The notes: generated by a model from the letters alone, not told the origin. Counted from the stretch's first letter, positions 1 through 10,787 are shown. The stretch: DNA of 40,917 nt from Plantago elongata (GCA_036897095.1 JAYMSP010000807.1:1-40917), one strand, 5' to 3'. Program-made: numbers and translations.

Positions 1-2
1 CA

Positions 3-509
3 GTTTACACCCCGCCACCTCCAACACATTCGCCTCCACCACCAGTTTACACCCCGCCACCTCCAACACATTCATCTCCACCACCGGTTTACTCCCCTCC
101 AACTCCGAAATATTCGCCTCCACCACCGGTTTACTCCCCGCCAGCTCCAACAAATTCGCCTCCACCACCGGTTTACTCCCCGCCAACTCCAACACATTCG
201 CCTCCACCACCAGTTTACTCCCCGCCACCTCCAACAGTTTATTCCCCACCACCTCCAACACATTCGCCCCCGTCAACTCCGACATATTCCCCTCCCACAC
301 CAGTCCAGCCACCTCCGACATATTCAACCCCGCCACCAACAAATGCACCTTCGCCACCAAAACACAATACCCCGCCCAGTTATTCAGCACCACCACCTCA
401 TTCATCTCATCACCACCGTTCACCTCCACCACAAAACCTCCCGCCACCACAATATGGGCCATCACCACGACCACCCCCACCGTATGTTCCTAATGACCTT
501 CTTAGTTGA
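3..509 (+). CDS. Extensin-like proline-rich protein, C-terminal part (5' end outside window)
   Basis: An open frame enters from the left edge and runs 168 codons to TGA at 507-509. Residues 1-70 are five 14-residue repeats of the type VYSPPTPTHSPPPP, followed by looser Ser/Pro, Tyr and Thr-Pro motifs, a histidine cluster (SSHHHRS) and the end PPPPYVPNDLLS. SPPP/SPPPP blocks with VY pairs are the hallmark of extensins, secreted wall glycoproteins whose prolines become hydroxylated and arabinosylated and whose tyrosines can cross-link. The signal peptide and any N-terminal domain (for example the leucine-rich repeats of an LRX protein) lie outside the window, so a classical extensin, an LRX/PEX chimera or another proline-rich protein cannot be told apart. 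The TGA is followed by AT-rich 3' sequence. The antisense frame over 72-263 (Trp/Arg-rich) is a mirror of the proline codons. Confidence 0.88.
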   Translation, partial: VYTPPPPTHSPPPPVYTPPPPTHSSPPPVYSPPTPKYSPPPPVYSPPAPTNSPPPPVYSPPTPTHSPPPPVYSPPPPTVYSPPPPTHSPPSTPTYSPPTPVQPPPTYSTPPPTNAPSPPKHNTPPSYSAPPPHSSHHHRSPPPQNLPPPQYGPSPRPPPPYVPNDLLS

Positions 510-799
510 TAACCCAGTTTAATGTTGTTTTCGACAGCTTGTTTGCTTCTTAGTTTCTATGTACTTTTTCCTAATAGTACTAAAAAGGTGATATGAAGTG
601 AAATAATTACTATTTCATTGTCTACCCCTGAGTCAAAATATGTTCAATTGATTTACTTCTCGGTTTTATGTTACTCAGGATTCATGTTCAACTAGACAAT
701 GATAAAATACTTTTTGATGGAGTGGAAAAAATACAAATAATAATACCTTCTACAAGTCCATATCGTAGGAAGAACCAAAACAAGTGTATAGTTCCTCTC
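510..799. other. 3' flank between convergent genes
   Basis: AT-rich sequence after the extensin stop codon. It presumably carries the 3' UTR of that gene; I see no further coding signal. The frame from about 668 to 931 runs into the tandem repeat and has no coding character. Confidence 0.5.
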
Positions 800-1363
800 A
801 TATACACAACATCTAAAACAAGTAAGGATTCAACACTTCTGTATCTAAAGATTAGCAGTTCCAACAATGTCTTGCAAGATCTACTGAGTTATAAAATTAC
901 AAATATCAGATTGTTTTGTGTTTTAAGATGAACACAAATAGTGTCATGGTCATGCCATTGAAACAAAACCTAGTTTCTTGCCGCAGTAACAGATCTCTCA
1001 TCAACTAAATGTTTAAAACCAGCATGGGTGTAACAGTTCTGCATCTGAGAATTTAAAGTTCCAATATTGTCTATAAGATTTACTCAGTTATACAAATAAC
1101 AGATTGTTTTGTGATAAACAAAAACAGAACAGATCTGAACAAAAGATAGTTCTTGCGTTTATCACACAGTAGTAGATCCGTGATCTACTCAAAGTCTAAA
1201 ACCAGTGTGCACGTAACAGTTCAGTATTATGAAATTAAAGTCCCAATATTGTTTAAAACTTACTCAATTATACAAATATCAGATTGTTTTGCAGAAAACA
1301 CAAATAGAAATATGGTGCTGAAAAACAAGTTAGTTTCTTGCGTTTACCGCACAGTAACAGATC
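800..1363 (-). repeat. Three tandem units of about 185 bp derived from a terminal exon and 3' flank
   Basis: Three imperfect direct repeats lie head to tail at roughly 800-995, 996-1178 and 1179-1363. Shared landmarks are the words CAGATTGTTTTG (starts at 907, 1100, 1280) and AACAGATC or AGTAGATC (ends near 995, 1178, 1363), giving spacings of 180-193 bp. The unit nearest the coiled-coil gene contains the last codons and stop of that gene (1344-1363 on the minus strand). The two distal units carry decayed copies of the same stretch, so the duplicated segment is coding end plus 3' UTR. Frames seen across this stretch are accidental. Confidence 0.8.
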
Positions 1364-4300
1364 CTTCTTGCTTCATCTTCACCAGACTGCTCTCAATGTT
1401 CCGCAATACCGGTTTATAGCTGTAAACCAGCAGTATTAGTCAGTAAAACAATGCCAGGACAATAGCCCATATAACATATTATATTATAACTTGCACCAAA
1501 TCCCTTTGTGATATTTACCGAATGGAAGGCCCGTCTTTTATTAAACTCTAAACCAACCAACTAAGTTTGAAAATGCAGTGCTCCAAAATTTTCTAGGAAT
1601 TTTGGTGCAGAATTCTAGAAAACATGAGATTTTGTATAACATGAGGGTAGCTACCCATGCCCCCCAAACCCAGCATCTCAAAAAATAAAATGATGACAAA
1701 ATAGAAAGGCTGAGAAGGAAACATACAGGCGTGCAAGGCCGTTGTATGCCTGTGTAGCTTGCTGGAGACGTGTTGAGAGCTCCAAGACTTCTGCAGATAG
1801 AGCCTCTGCTCTGCTTTGCTCTTTAGCTAAATCAGTCTATAGAGTGAAAACCAAGAGGAATGAATGGTCAAACCAATTGTTGGGAATTTAGGCGAGGGGG
1901 AATTGTAAATAAAGCATGAGTTACACAATCTATAATGAATGGCTCTTATACCAAATATTGTTCAGAAATATGACTGCAATACCTGATCAGTTAAAAATAG
2001 ATAACAATTATACTCTAATAAAACACAGAACATGTTATATTCATTTTCACAAATGGGGGTAAAACTGTAAAAGGATGTATTGACATGTTTATCACAACAC
2101 TAATACTTTCGAAAACAATGAGGTAGATGACTAGGCAAGTTTCATGGATATCAGGGTTAACAAAAGGCGTCTTTTCATTTATATTTTCAACATGCCTTTA
2201 TTTATTGAATTCCTTGGAGCTTTTACATTATAATGAACGTCAAACAGCGGCCGGCATTATGGACGAACCAACCACTGAAGAGGCATGATGTACACAACAT
2301 ATATAAAGGATATATTCACTCGGACCTTGAGGGAATAAAACTCAGATGTATGCTGAAATTCATCCATATTCTCTCCTCTGCTAGAGTCCACAATAGTGTT
2401 TTGGGTTGGTCCACCAGCCTGTTGAGTCCGCAATTTGTCTAACATGCCACGGAGTTCTTCATTATGTCGAAGACAATCTTTCACCTGCAAGCAGCATGTT
2501 GAAGCATTACGTCAGAGTGCATCCCCTAACGAAATATAGAAACTGGAGACCAACCAAAACAAATTATGCGTCCATCAGTCACCTATTAACATACCTACAA
2601 CGTTAAGATATTTTAAATATTTGATAACTAGTTAGAGAATATATGAATGACTAGATCTCCTCATGCAACCAACTACCTGATTCTCCCAGTGTGCCACCAA
2701 GCCCATTGATTCTTGATAAGCTGATGAGAGACTTGAATTTTCCTCAAAGAGTCTCTCTATCTCTGAAGATTGAGAATCAATCTGAACGGGATAAGCAGAA
2801 AAGTGATGAGCATCAGTTCTCTGTCAAGGATCACGTAATAAGTAACCAGTAACTAACATTTCTTGGATTCACATATTGTAAACACACATACCTCCACTAG
2901 CAGTTTCTGCCTGCTACTTTCCAATCTTTCTACTGCTATAGCCAGATCATGCAATTGCTTCTCAAGTCTCTGCCTGTCTTCCTGAGTAGATACAAAAGTA
3001 AAATAGACATGGAACAGATCAACATTGGCAGTTTTAGGTAGAGGTATAACCGTATAACTACCGAAACTAGGATGGTCTGTGGGATTTTTTCACTTCTATA
3101 CAAGCGCATGTTCTCATATAACAAAAACAAGCTGAAACATCAGGTAAATATTTACCAATGTGAACTCCCCGCGGTTTGCCTTCTCAGTAGCTTCCTCTAC
3201 ACGAGACGAGGAAAAATATTACTGCTAACTCAGAGAATCAAATGCTGGCTGAAAGGAAATAATCCTCACAATTTTAGCTAACCATAATGCAGCTTTAGAA
3301 TTAGGAAGCAAAAATGGAACTTATAAATGTTTCGTGTGCAGGCAATCTCAGTATGAATAGGCAAACTCTATCAAATTGCCTTGTGAACTACCTGTAAATC
3401 ATGATGCTCAATGCATATGGTTGAAGAGTGACTAGCCATGAGAATAATCCAACACAAGCCTCCAGTTACTTTTATAAGTTCAAGTTTTATATCTCACAGT
3501 AATTATCAAGCTCTCCAGTGTATTTAACAGTCATCAATTCAGGAGAAAACACTATGTCGATCAAGCCTGATAATAAAGCCAACCGCATTCATTGAAGTTG
3601 TGGAGCCAGTAAATGTGGTGCTAATACCTGAGGCCTTTTTTAAGATAGAAGCCAGTTTCTCTTCCAATTCCTCCTTTTCAATAGTAATGGCAGATACGCG
3701 ACCTTTCTCTGCCTCCAAGAATTGATGCTCTTGCCGCCTCAACATTGACTCTTGCTGTAAATGTCGACAATCATGTCACTTACAGAATGCGACCAAAATC
3801 CCAATCTCCTGCTAACAGGAAAAATCTACCTCAAGCTGGGACCTCAAATCAGCCAGCTCCTTTTCCATGGTTTGCATCTGATCAGCTGAAAATCCACCAG
3901 CACTTATGCCACTTGCATCCATCGCTTGCTGTTGCAACAGGTTGAGTTCTGCTCTTAATGCAGCCGCATCCTCTTCAGCCTAATGAAAGAGGATTCATGA
4001 ACGCATGGGGTAATAATAATGTTTTCTTACAGAAGTAAATTACTAACTTACTTTGTATTGTTCTTCTTCTGCTTCCTTCATCCTTCTTTTCAGTGTACGA
4101 AGCTGGGCTGAAAGGTCCTCCTACACTAAAGTACAAGATTTAAGAGAAAAGCAGGACATAGACCACAAATGACCTATATTGAAAAAGTAAAGAGAAAAGT
4201 GTTTTAATACTCGTGCAACGACTGCAGCATCTTTTTCCATCGCAACATCCCTAAGAGATTTTCTGAGTGATGGTACAGTATTTTGCTCCTGCAAAGAAGC

Positions 4301-5328
4301 AAAGTGGTTGAGAACTTGTCTAATACATACAGAGATTTGTTTTCACCTCACAGGTGACTAAAAAAGACGAATCAAAGAGATATCCAATATACATGCAGAT
4401 TCTGATTTCAGTTTTATAAACTCATCACAACACATACAATATGTCAAACAGATAATTTCCATGATAGTTAAAAGGTACTAGAGATCTACATCTACAAACA
4501 AAGATGTCACAGACAAAATGTTCTCTGGCTTGTAATATGATGCTACAATCCATACAGAGCACTAGCAATACCAGATCATTGAGTCGCTTCTGGAGCATGT
4601 CGCTCTCAACTTCTCTCGTTTGAAGCTGAAAATATGAAAAGAAAACTCATCATATATACATCCTATCCACAGCAATAGTATTTACTCCAAGTCAATCCCT
4701 GGATAGAACAAAACTAGTCAGTTATCAATGAACATACCGTCAAGGTTAAATTTCTGTTTGCTTTCTCAAGTTCTGCATTCCTTTGCTGCATGTCTTGCAA
4801 TTGTGACACTAAACCACTAATGTCATTCTGCATTATAACAATTCCAGATCAACCTAATGCCCACACAGCACGAAAACATTGAATCGAAAACATTAAACAC
4901 CTAAACGGTCTAGTAATTCACTAATGCAACATTTACATTACCTCAGATAGCCTATTTGCACTTCCTGATCTCTTAATTCCCAAAACATCTATTGAACAAA
5001 ATAATCACAAATGTAAAAATAAAATGATCAGGCAAAATGTAAGTATGTGTAATAAATGCAGAGTTCTACTTCCAAGAGATAAACAGAGGTTCGAAATTCA
5101 ATACCGGTAGGAGGTCTGCTAAGATCCGGTCCAGAAGCCGTTTTGCTCAATTTCTCAGCAGCTCGCTTTTGTCGAATTTCGTCCAGCTGAAAATTTGCAT
5201 TTCAGGAAACAAGGATGTATCAGCTAATGGAACCGACAGATACAGAAAAACAAAGGAAAATGAAATTCTAAAAAAAGATGCGTTACCGTTTTTCGACCAA
5301 GCGTCAGCGAAGAGTCGCGCGGATCCAT
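1344..5328 (-). CDS. Coiled-coil protein of 439 residues, 15 exons, function not recognised
   Basis: Exons in transcript order: 5287-5328, 5105-5186, 4942-4988, 4738-4827, 4572-4625, 4211-4288, 4052-4120, 3830-3979, 3628-3754, 3156-3196, 2892-2981, 2677-2781, 2326-2484, 1727-1836, 1344-1419. All have GT-AG borders and the phases join into one frame of 1320 nt. The protein starts [14 protein letters not shown], has a basic segment ([13 protein letters not shown]), then is almost wholly Glu/Lys/Leu/Gln-rich heptad-like helix (for example [18 protein letters not shown] and [20 protein letters not shown]), ending [16 protein letters not shown] see no signal peptide, membrane segment or catalytic motif. 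The architecture suits a golgin-like, tethering or cytoskeletal scaffold protein, but that is inference and I cannot name the family. One donor is uncertain: exon 13 may end after LK or four codon-phase-compatible triplets nearby (AAG|GTCCGA versus CGA|GTGAAT). The upstream leader on the minus strand is rich in CTCCTC. Confidence 0.85.
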
Positions 5329-5590
5329 TTGTATTTGTATCTTCAATTCAATTTATACGGTGAAAATTTGACGGTAGGAAGAGTTTCAGAGAATATTTCG
5401 CCTGAATTTGATTTACCGTCGACTTGATGAAGGAGGAGGAGGAGGAGAAGGAAAACTGGAAAAGGAAGAAGATGGTGAATTTTCAATTTTCAAAGCGTTT
5501 CTTTTAGGCAAGAGTCGCATGGTTAGAACCTAACACTTCTTTTAGTTCTCCCAAAATTAGCACCTTTCAAAAATATAAAAATATTCATAA
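5329..5590 (-). promoter_or_regulatory. 5' leader and proximal promoter of the coiled-coil gene
   Basis: Only about 260 bp separate the start codon from the 5' LTR of the copia element. The minus strand reads as a pyrimidine-rich CTCCTCCTCC tract at about 5430-5450, typical of plant 5' leaders. No clear TATA box was seen, so the core promoter may lack one or part of it may lie near or inside the LTR. Confidence 0.4.
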
Positions 5591-5807
5591 TATTAGAGAA
5601 AAATGTACATGTTAGTATGTTAGTGCATGAGTAAGTAGTTTAATGTTTAGTGACGTAGTTTAATGATTAGTGACGTAGCGGTGACTTTCATATGCTCTTA
5701 GTCCATTGAATTCACTTTCCTCTTATATAAATACTCTTTACTTGTACGCACATTTTACACTATTAAATAAATTATATATTCCTCTCTTCACTCTTTTTCT
5801 TTTAATA
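5591..5807 (+). repeat. 5' LTR of the copia element
   Basis: It begins TATTAGAGAAAAATGTACAT and ends near CTTTTTCTTTTAATA. It aligns along its whole length with 9809-10007, sharing for example CTTATATAAATACTC / CTTGTATAAATACTC (a TATA box) and ACTTGTACGCACATTTTACA. The likely ancestral TG start is now TA. It is longer than the 3' copy partly because of an internal direct repeat around TTTAGTGACGTAG at 5640-5680. Confidence 0.88.
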
Positions 5808-6051
5808 CGTTATTAGTACGAAATTGTTCAACCAACTAATATTCATAAAGTAAAAAATTCCATACACTTCTCTCGTCTGAAACAAACAGAATCCCAGAAT
5901 GAGAGAGAAAAAAAAATGAAAGATTCTAGCTAGGTACTCATATCAGTCATGTAGGAGCTTGGTATATGCACATGTACCCGTTTCCTTTATTTTCTCTTTT
6001 TCATGTATAATGATTAAATATTTTTAAAAAAATATATTGTGCATATGTATT

Positions 6052-6727
6052 CAGGGACGAATACGTGCAAGGGGCCGCAATCACTACCCCTCAATTTTAG
6101 ACATGAAATGCCTATTATACCCTTTCTAAAAATTTAATACATAATCATATATTTAGTAAAAATGAATTATAAAAAAAATTGATACAACTCAGTTGGTGCA
6201 CTTATATTTCATAAAGCCTCCCCTTGCTAATTGATCACAAGTCCAATTCTCAGTAGTGCTAGATTTTCCAACCATTTTGTTTATATATTTTCCTACCATT
6301 TACTTACATTTTTAATTGTTTCTTTATTTTTCAGTAATATTTTTTATTATTTCTCTCTCTTTTTATGTTCTTTTAGTTTACATTTCACAATCATATTTTA
6401 TTTCTTTATTTGTATATTCATTTACTTAAAATACTTAACTTTATTTCATTTAACTCTCTTTGTTTCTTTATTTTTTTATTCAATGGTAAATTCATTTACT
6501 TAATATATTTAAAAACAAATTATTCAATCTAAACAAAGCTATATTATATCTAATTCATCCCGTTTATGAGCACATAATTTAAATAATTATAGTCTAAACA
6601 TTGTTCTTTACTATGTGAGTTTTGAAAACGTAATTTTCATTAGTCATTAATAATGAAATTTTTTAAAATTAAATTTATAGTAAAAAAAATTTCGCTACCC
6701 CTGATATATATTTATACGTCCGTCCCT
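6052..6727. mobile_element. hAT-like non-autonomous element nested in the copia leader
   Basis: The ends are an imperfect inverted repeat: CAGGGACGAATACGTGC at 6052 and, read on the minus strand from 6727, AGGGACGGACGTATA. Just inside both ends are related CACCCCT/TACCCCTGA words. Flanks TATGTATT (6044-6051) and AATGTCTT (6728-6735) agree at 6 of 8 positions, as expected for an aged 8-bp hAT target duplication. The interior is AT-rich with no transposase; the frame over 6231-6503 is low-complexity Phe/Leu-rich sequence without coding character. A tRNA-like phrase (CTCAGTTGGTGC) sits at about 6188-6199. Confidence 0.65.
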
Positions 6728-6960
6728 AATGTCTTCCACTTTATTTCTTTAAACCAAATTCTTTTCTATGTTTGCAAGAAAAACATAAAAAACATAAAAT
6801 TCTTCTTTCTAAAAAAACAATTCCACGAACATTTCTTGTTTGCTTATGAATGGTCTTTTTTTATATATATCATAAAACGTGATTTTTTTTCCTCTCCATT
6901 TTTTCTAAAAAACCGTATCAAAATCAATTTGACTAACACTTATATATCTTTTGTATATAT

Positions 6961-7872
6961 ATGACAAATCTTAGCAATCTTGAATTTGTGGTAGTTGATA
7001 TCTCCCAAAAAAATTATTTATCATGGATTCTTGATGTTGAAATCCATCTTGATGCCAAAGGTCTTGGAGACACCATAAAAATTGGAAATGCATCATCAAG
7101 CCAATATAAGGCAAAAGCCATGATCTTGTTCGTCACCATCTAGATGAAGGGCTAAAAGCTGAATACCTCACAGTCAAAGATCTTGCAGATCTTTTTTGGA
7201 TTAATCTTAAAGAGAGGTATGATCACTTAAAAAGTGTTATACTACCAAAATAAAGCCAGCTATGATTGGCTTCACTTGCGTTTGCAAGATTTCAAAAGTG
7301 CCAATGAGTTTAACTTAGCAATGTTCAAAATCACTTCTAAATGAAGTTATGTGGTGAAAAATTGACTGATAATATCATGTCTTCTAGTTGCTGAACAAAA
7401 CAATGAGTTATTATTGAAAAACCATGAGACACGCCCAATTGGTGCTAGTCCATTCTCTGAAGCGAATGCGACAACTTTCAATATTGGAAGCACTTCCAAT
7501 CATGGTGGAGGCCTTGGACGCGATCGCGGTTGTGGACGTGGAGTATCTAGTCCAAATAATGGCTCTCATAATGCAAATCATCACCGAAAGCAAGAAAATT
7601 CCAATGATGGAAATGGTGAAGGAAAATATGTTAATGAAAATTGTCACATGTGTGGTATGAATAACCATTGGACACGTACATGTCATACATCTAAACATCA
7701 TGTGGATCTTTACCAAGCATCAATAAAAGCAAAGAATGTTGAAGTTAATTTCATTGAAGATGATACTACTCATGGCCAATATGACACTACTCATTTGGAT
7801 GTGTCAGATTTCTTTGTTCACCCTGAAGGAACAAGTGATGATATGAACGTTGATGCAAGTGCCCAAGTTTAA
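6961..7872 (+). pseudogene. copia gag remnant with zinc knuckle
   Basis: ATG at 6961 opens the frame (MTNLSNLEFVVVDISQKNYL), matching the N-terminus of copia gag, with the conserved NYLSW-type motif. The frame breaks at a stop at 7141-7143. The next stretch still encodes gag-like words in another frame (HHLDEGLKAEYLTVKDLADL, then RYDHLK) with further stops near 7250 and 7345. From about 7411 a clean frame runs to TAA at 7870-7872 and contains a Gly/Asn-rich linker and the CCHC knuckle CHMCGMNNHWTRTC (C-X2-C-X4-H-X4-C). The order is that of an Ale/Tork-type gag, but lineage assignment is only a guess. Confidence 0.85.
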
Positions 7873-7997
7873 GTTGTTTTTTTTAAATGTTTTTCCTTTC
7901 TTGTATTTAGGATTTGAATTTTATGGCATGTAGGATTTCAATTTCTTGTCGTAATGTATTGTTTCCATTGAAGTAAAATCTCATTTTTCATTTTATT

Positions 7998-9659
7998 ATG
8001 TTGCTCATTATTATTTTATTTCTCGAAGACAATATGACAACATTCGAGGCAAATGAGGCGGAAATATGCTTGGCAGATAATGCAACAACACATAGCATAT
8101 TTAATAATTCCAAGTACTTCGACTACTTGTCGATGAAACCAGCGAATGTCAATACAATTTATGGTAGTACGAAATTAATTGAAGCCTCCGAAAGAGCAAA
8201 TATAATACAACCACATGGGACAGGAGTTGTCATAGAAGATGCATTATATTCTTCTAAATCTCAACAAAATATATTGAGCTTTAAAGATATTCGACGAAAT
8301 GAATATCATGTTGAGATCATGGGTGAAAATGGCTAAAAAGTTCTTTATATCACATTAGTGATATCTGGTAAGAAAAATGTCTTGGAAAGACTAGCGGAAA
8401 TGTCCTCCGGATTGTATTGCACTAAAATAAGAGCAATTGAAACTTATGTTATGGCAACATAAATTGATAGCACCTTTAAAGTTTGACATGACCGGTTGGG
8501 CCATCCCGAATCAATGATGATGTGGAAGATTATTGAAAATTCATATGGTCACACGTTGAAAATTCAAAAGATTTTTAAAACTAATGAATTCTCATGTGGG
8601 ACTTGCTCTAAAAAAAAAATTATTATAAAGCCATCATATGAAAATATTGGATATGAAAGTCCTTCTTTTCTTGAAAGAATTCATGGAGATATTTGTGGAA
8701 CTATACAACCACCATATGGACCATTCCGATATTTTATGGTCTTAATAGATGCATCTACAAGATGGTCACATGTTTGCTTATTATCTACTCGTAATATGAC
8801 ATTTGCAAGACTCCTTGTCCAGATAATTCGTTTACGAGCACACTTTCTCGATTCTCCAATCAAGAGCATTCGCCTTGATAATGCCGCTGAATTTTCATCA
8901 CAAGCATTTAATGATTATTGCATGTCGATCGACATACAAGTTGAATATCATGTTGCACATGTTCATACACAAAATGGTATGGTCGAACCGTTTATAAAAC
9001 GCCTCCAGTTAACTGCAAGGCCATTACTAATGCAATCCAAGCTCCCTGCTTCAGCATGGGGACATGCAATTTTACATGTTACAACACTTGTCTGTATCAG
9101 GCCAACATGCTATCATAAGTTTCCCCCCATGCAAATGGTATATGGTTATCAACCAAACATATCTCATCTTAAAATTTTTGGATGTGCAGTTTACGTGCCA
9201 ATAGCTCCACCACAACGCACAAAGATGAGTCCCCAAAGAAGAATGGAGATATATGTTGGTTATGAATCTCCTTCAATAATCAAGTATTTGGAGCCATCTA
9301 CTAGAGATTTATTTACAACAAGGTTTGCTGATTGCCATTTTGATGAATCAAATTCTCCAACGATGGGGTAAGAGAATAAGCAGTTGGAAAAGTTGGAAAG
9401 CAACATATTCTGGAATGAATTATCATTGTCTAGTTTTGATCCTCGAACAAATCAATGTGAACAAGAAGGTGATCGAACAAAGCACATATCACCAGAGTTT
9501 TTCTTCACCCATGATATACGAAAGGAAGGATCCATCCAAGTCCAACAAATTCGATCAGCCGACAACTTGGTAGACTTGTTCACTAAATCATTTCCATCAT
9601 CATCATTTGATAAATTGGTTCGAAAGACTGGAATGCGACAACTCAAGGAAGTGATGTGA
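7998..9659 (+). pseudogene. copia pol remnant: protease, integrase and RNase H tail, RT missing
   Basis: All pieces lie in one frame. The protease region carries LADNATTHSIF at the catalytic Asp. In-frame stops follow at 8334, 8460 and 8484; the last replaces the Trp before HDRLGHP of the integrase zinc domain (HHCC, with CGTC at about 8594-8605). The catalytic core shows HGDICG, IRLDNAAEF and HTQNGMVEP, with 35 residues between the second Asp and the Glu (DX35E). After a stop at 9369 the frame continues to DPRTNQCEQE and then jumps directly to DRTKHISPEFFFTHD, the RNase H end, closing ADNLVDLFTKSFP...LKEVM at TGA 9657-9659. Reverse transcriptase and most of RNase H are absent. Confidence 0.9.
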
Positions 9660-9808
9660 TACTTTAATCAGGGGAGTTGGCTACACACTGCACACTTTTT
9701 CCCTTGACTAAGTTTTTATCCCACTGAATTTTTATTGGCAAGGTTTTTAATGAGGCAGTATTTCTCACGCGTACCAACAATCACCAACTCATGTCCATCT
9801 AATGGGAG

Positions 9809-10007
9809 TATTAGAGATAAATGTACATGTTAGTGGATGATTTAGGCATTTAATAGTTAGTGGAGTAGTGGAGTACTGGGTGCCTCTTCATATGCTCCTA
9901 GTCCCTTGGATTAAATTTACTCTTGTATAAATACTCCTAACTTGTACTCACATTTTACATTATAGAATAAACTCTATATTACTCTCTTCTCTCTTTTTCT
10001 TTTAACA
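9809..10007 (+). repeat. 3' LTR of the copia element
   Basis: It starts TATTAGAGATAAATGTACAT right after the purine run AATGGGAG and ends TTTTAACA. It matches the 5' LTR with many substitutions and length changes. The final 37 bp are also part of a 92-bp tandem duplication that extends into the flank. Confidence 0.88.
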
Positions 10008-10148
10008 TATAAGGTTTTTTTCTTTTTTTTAAAAACATGTCACTTGACAAAGTTTCCATAATACTCTATATTACTCTCTTCTCTCTTTTTCTTTTAACAC
10101 ATAAGGTTTTTTTCTTTTTCTTAAAAACGTCACTTGACAAAGTTCCTA
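9971..10148. repeat. 92-bp tandem duplication spanning the LTR/target junction
   Basis: Copy 1 (9971-10062) and copy 2 (10063 to about 10148) both begin ACTCTATATTACTCTCTTCT, pass through the LTR end TTTTAACA and continue into flanking TAAGGTTTTTTTC and GTCACTTGACAAAG. Equivalent positions are 92 bp apart. Copy 2 keeps CATAA after the LTR end; copy 1 reads TATAA. Confidence 0.88.
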
Positions 10149-10780
10149 AGACGTCTAACAAATAGATTCGATTTTAAAATACATTTTATTTACCTTTTAA
10201 AAATGCATTAGTACGCTTTAGATATCTATATTTACTTGTCTACAATCACTTACATAATAGTTAAGTTTGATAATTTTGAGAAACAATATAATAAAAATGA
10301 AAAAATACGATAGTTATAAGTGAAGTTATCATACGATAGTTTCTCATAACTTTATTGTGTGCATCTGCTAAATAAATTGGTTGGTGATTATGTTAACTCT
10401 GTTATAACTTTGAGTTATATTTATTATAACGTTACAATTGTTATAAATTAAAATGTTTGGGAAGCGGTATAATTAAGTCCATCTAGTACTAAAACATTTA
10501 TTTTAAACTTTTTTTTAGTTGCTTTCCAAGCCTGGTGTAACTTATCCAAGTCTCATGGGATAATGTCACGTTACAATTAATCAATCTCCGATTGCACAAT
10601 ATTTGATGTACATAATTCCTTTATATACTTAATCATTTGGAATAAGGTATATGCCAACATTAATTAGACACGTCATTAACAAATAAATCAAGTCAATACT
10701 ACTAGCATATTTTATCCAGGATTCAAACTTTTCTATCAAAATTATATTATCCCAAATCCTAATATATACACTAACGTAGT
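10149..10780. other. AT-rich intergenic stretch
   Basis: No coding frame, repeat family or RNA gene was recognised. The right part is the likely upstream region of the small frame at 10824. Confidence 0.5.
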
Positions 10781-10787
10781 ATATATA
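10781..10787 (+). promoter_or_regulatory. Possible TATA box for the small Gly-rich frame
   Basis: The run TATATAA lies about 40 bp before the ATG at 10824. Such spacing would leave a very short leader, which is unusual but not excluded. The assignment rests on position only. Confidence 0.35.

Larger units (their letters stand above)
5591..10007 (+). mobile_element. Decayed Ty1/copia LTR retrotransposon with nested insertion and RT deletion
   Basis: Two diverged direct LTRs (5591-5807 and 9809-10007) flank gag and pol remnants on the plus strand in copia order: gag with zinc knuckle, protease, integrase, then the end of RNase H. Target duplication is CATAA at 5586-5590, matched by TATAA at 10008-10012 and, exactly, by CATAA at 10100-10104 in a tandem duplicate of the junction. 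The primer-binding region after the 5' LTR reads TTATTAGTACGAA, and a short purine run AATGGGAG precedes the 3' LTR. Many substitutions, stops, a frameshift in gag, LTR length differences and a nested element in the leader show an old, inactive copy. Confidence 0.92.

Noticed and set aside
72..263. Trp/Arg-rich minus-strand frame
   Set aside because: It is the antisense of the extensin proline repeats; the repeat structure alone keeps it open.
668..1419. Two plus-strand frames in the 3' intergenic region
   Set aside because: They lie in the tandem repeat that derives from the minus-strand gene end and have no domain or coding bias.
6231..6964. Two Phe/Leu/Ile-rich frames
   Set aside because: These are low-complexity translations of T-rich DNA in the nested element and copia leader.
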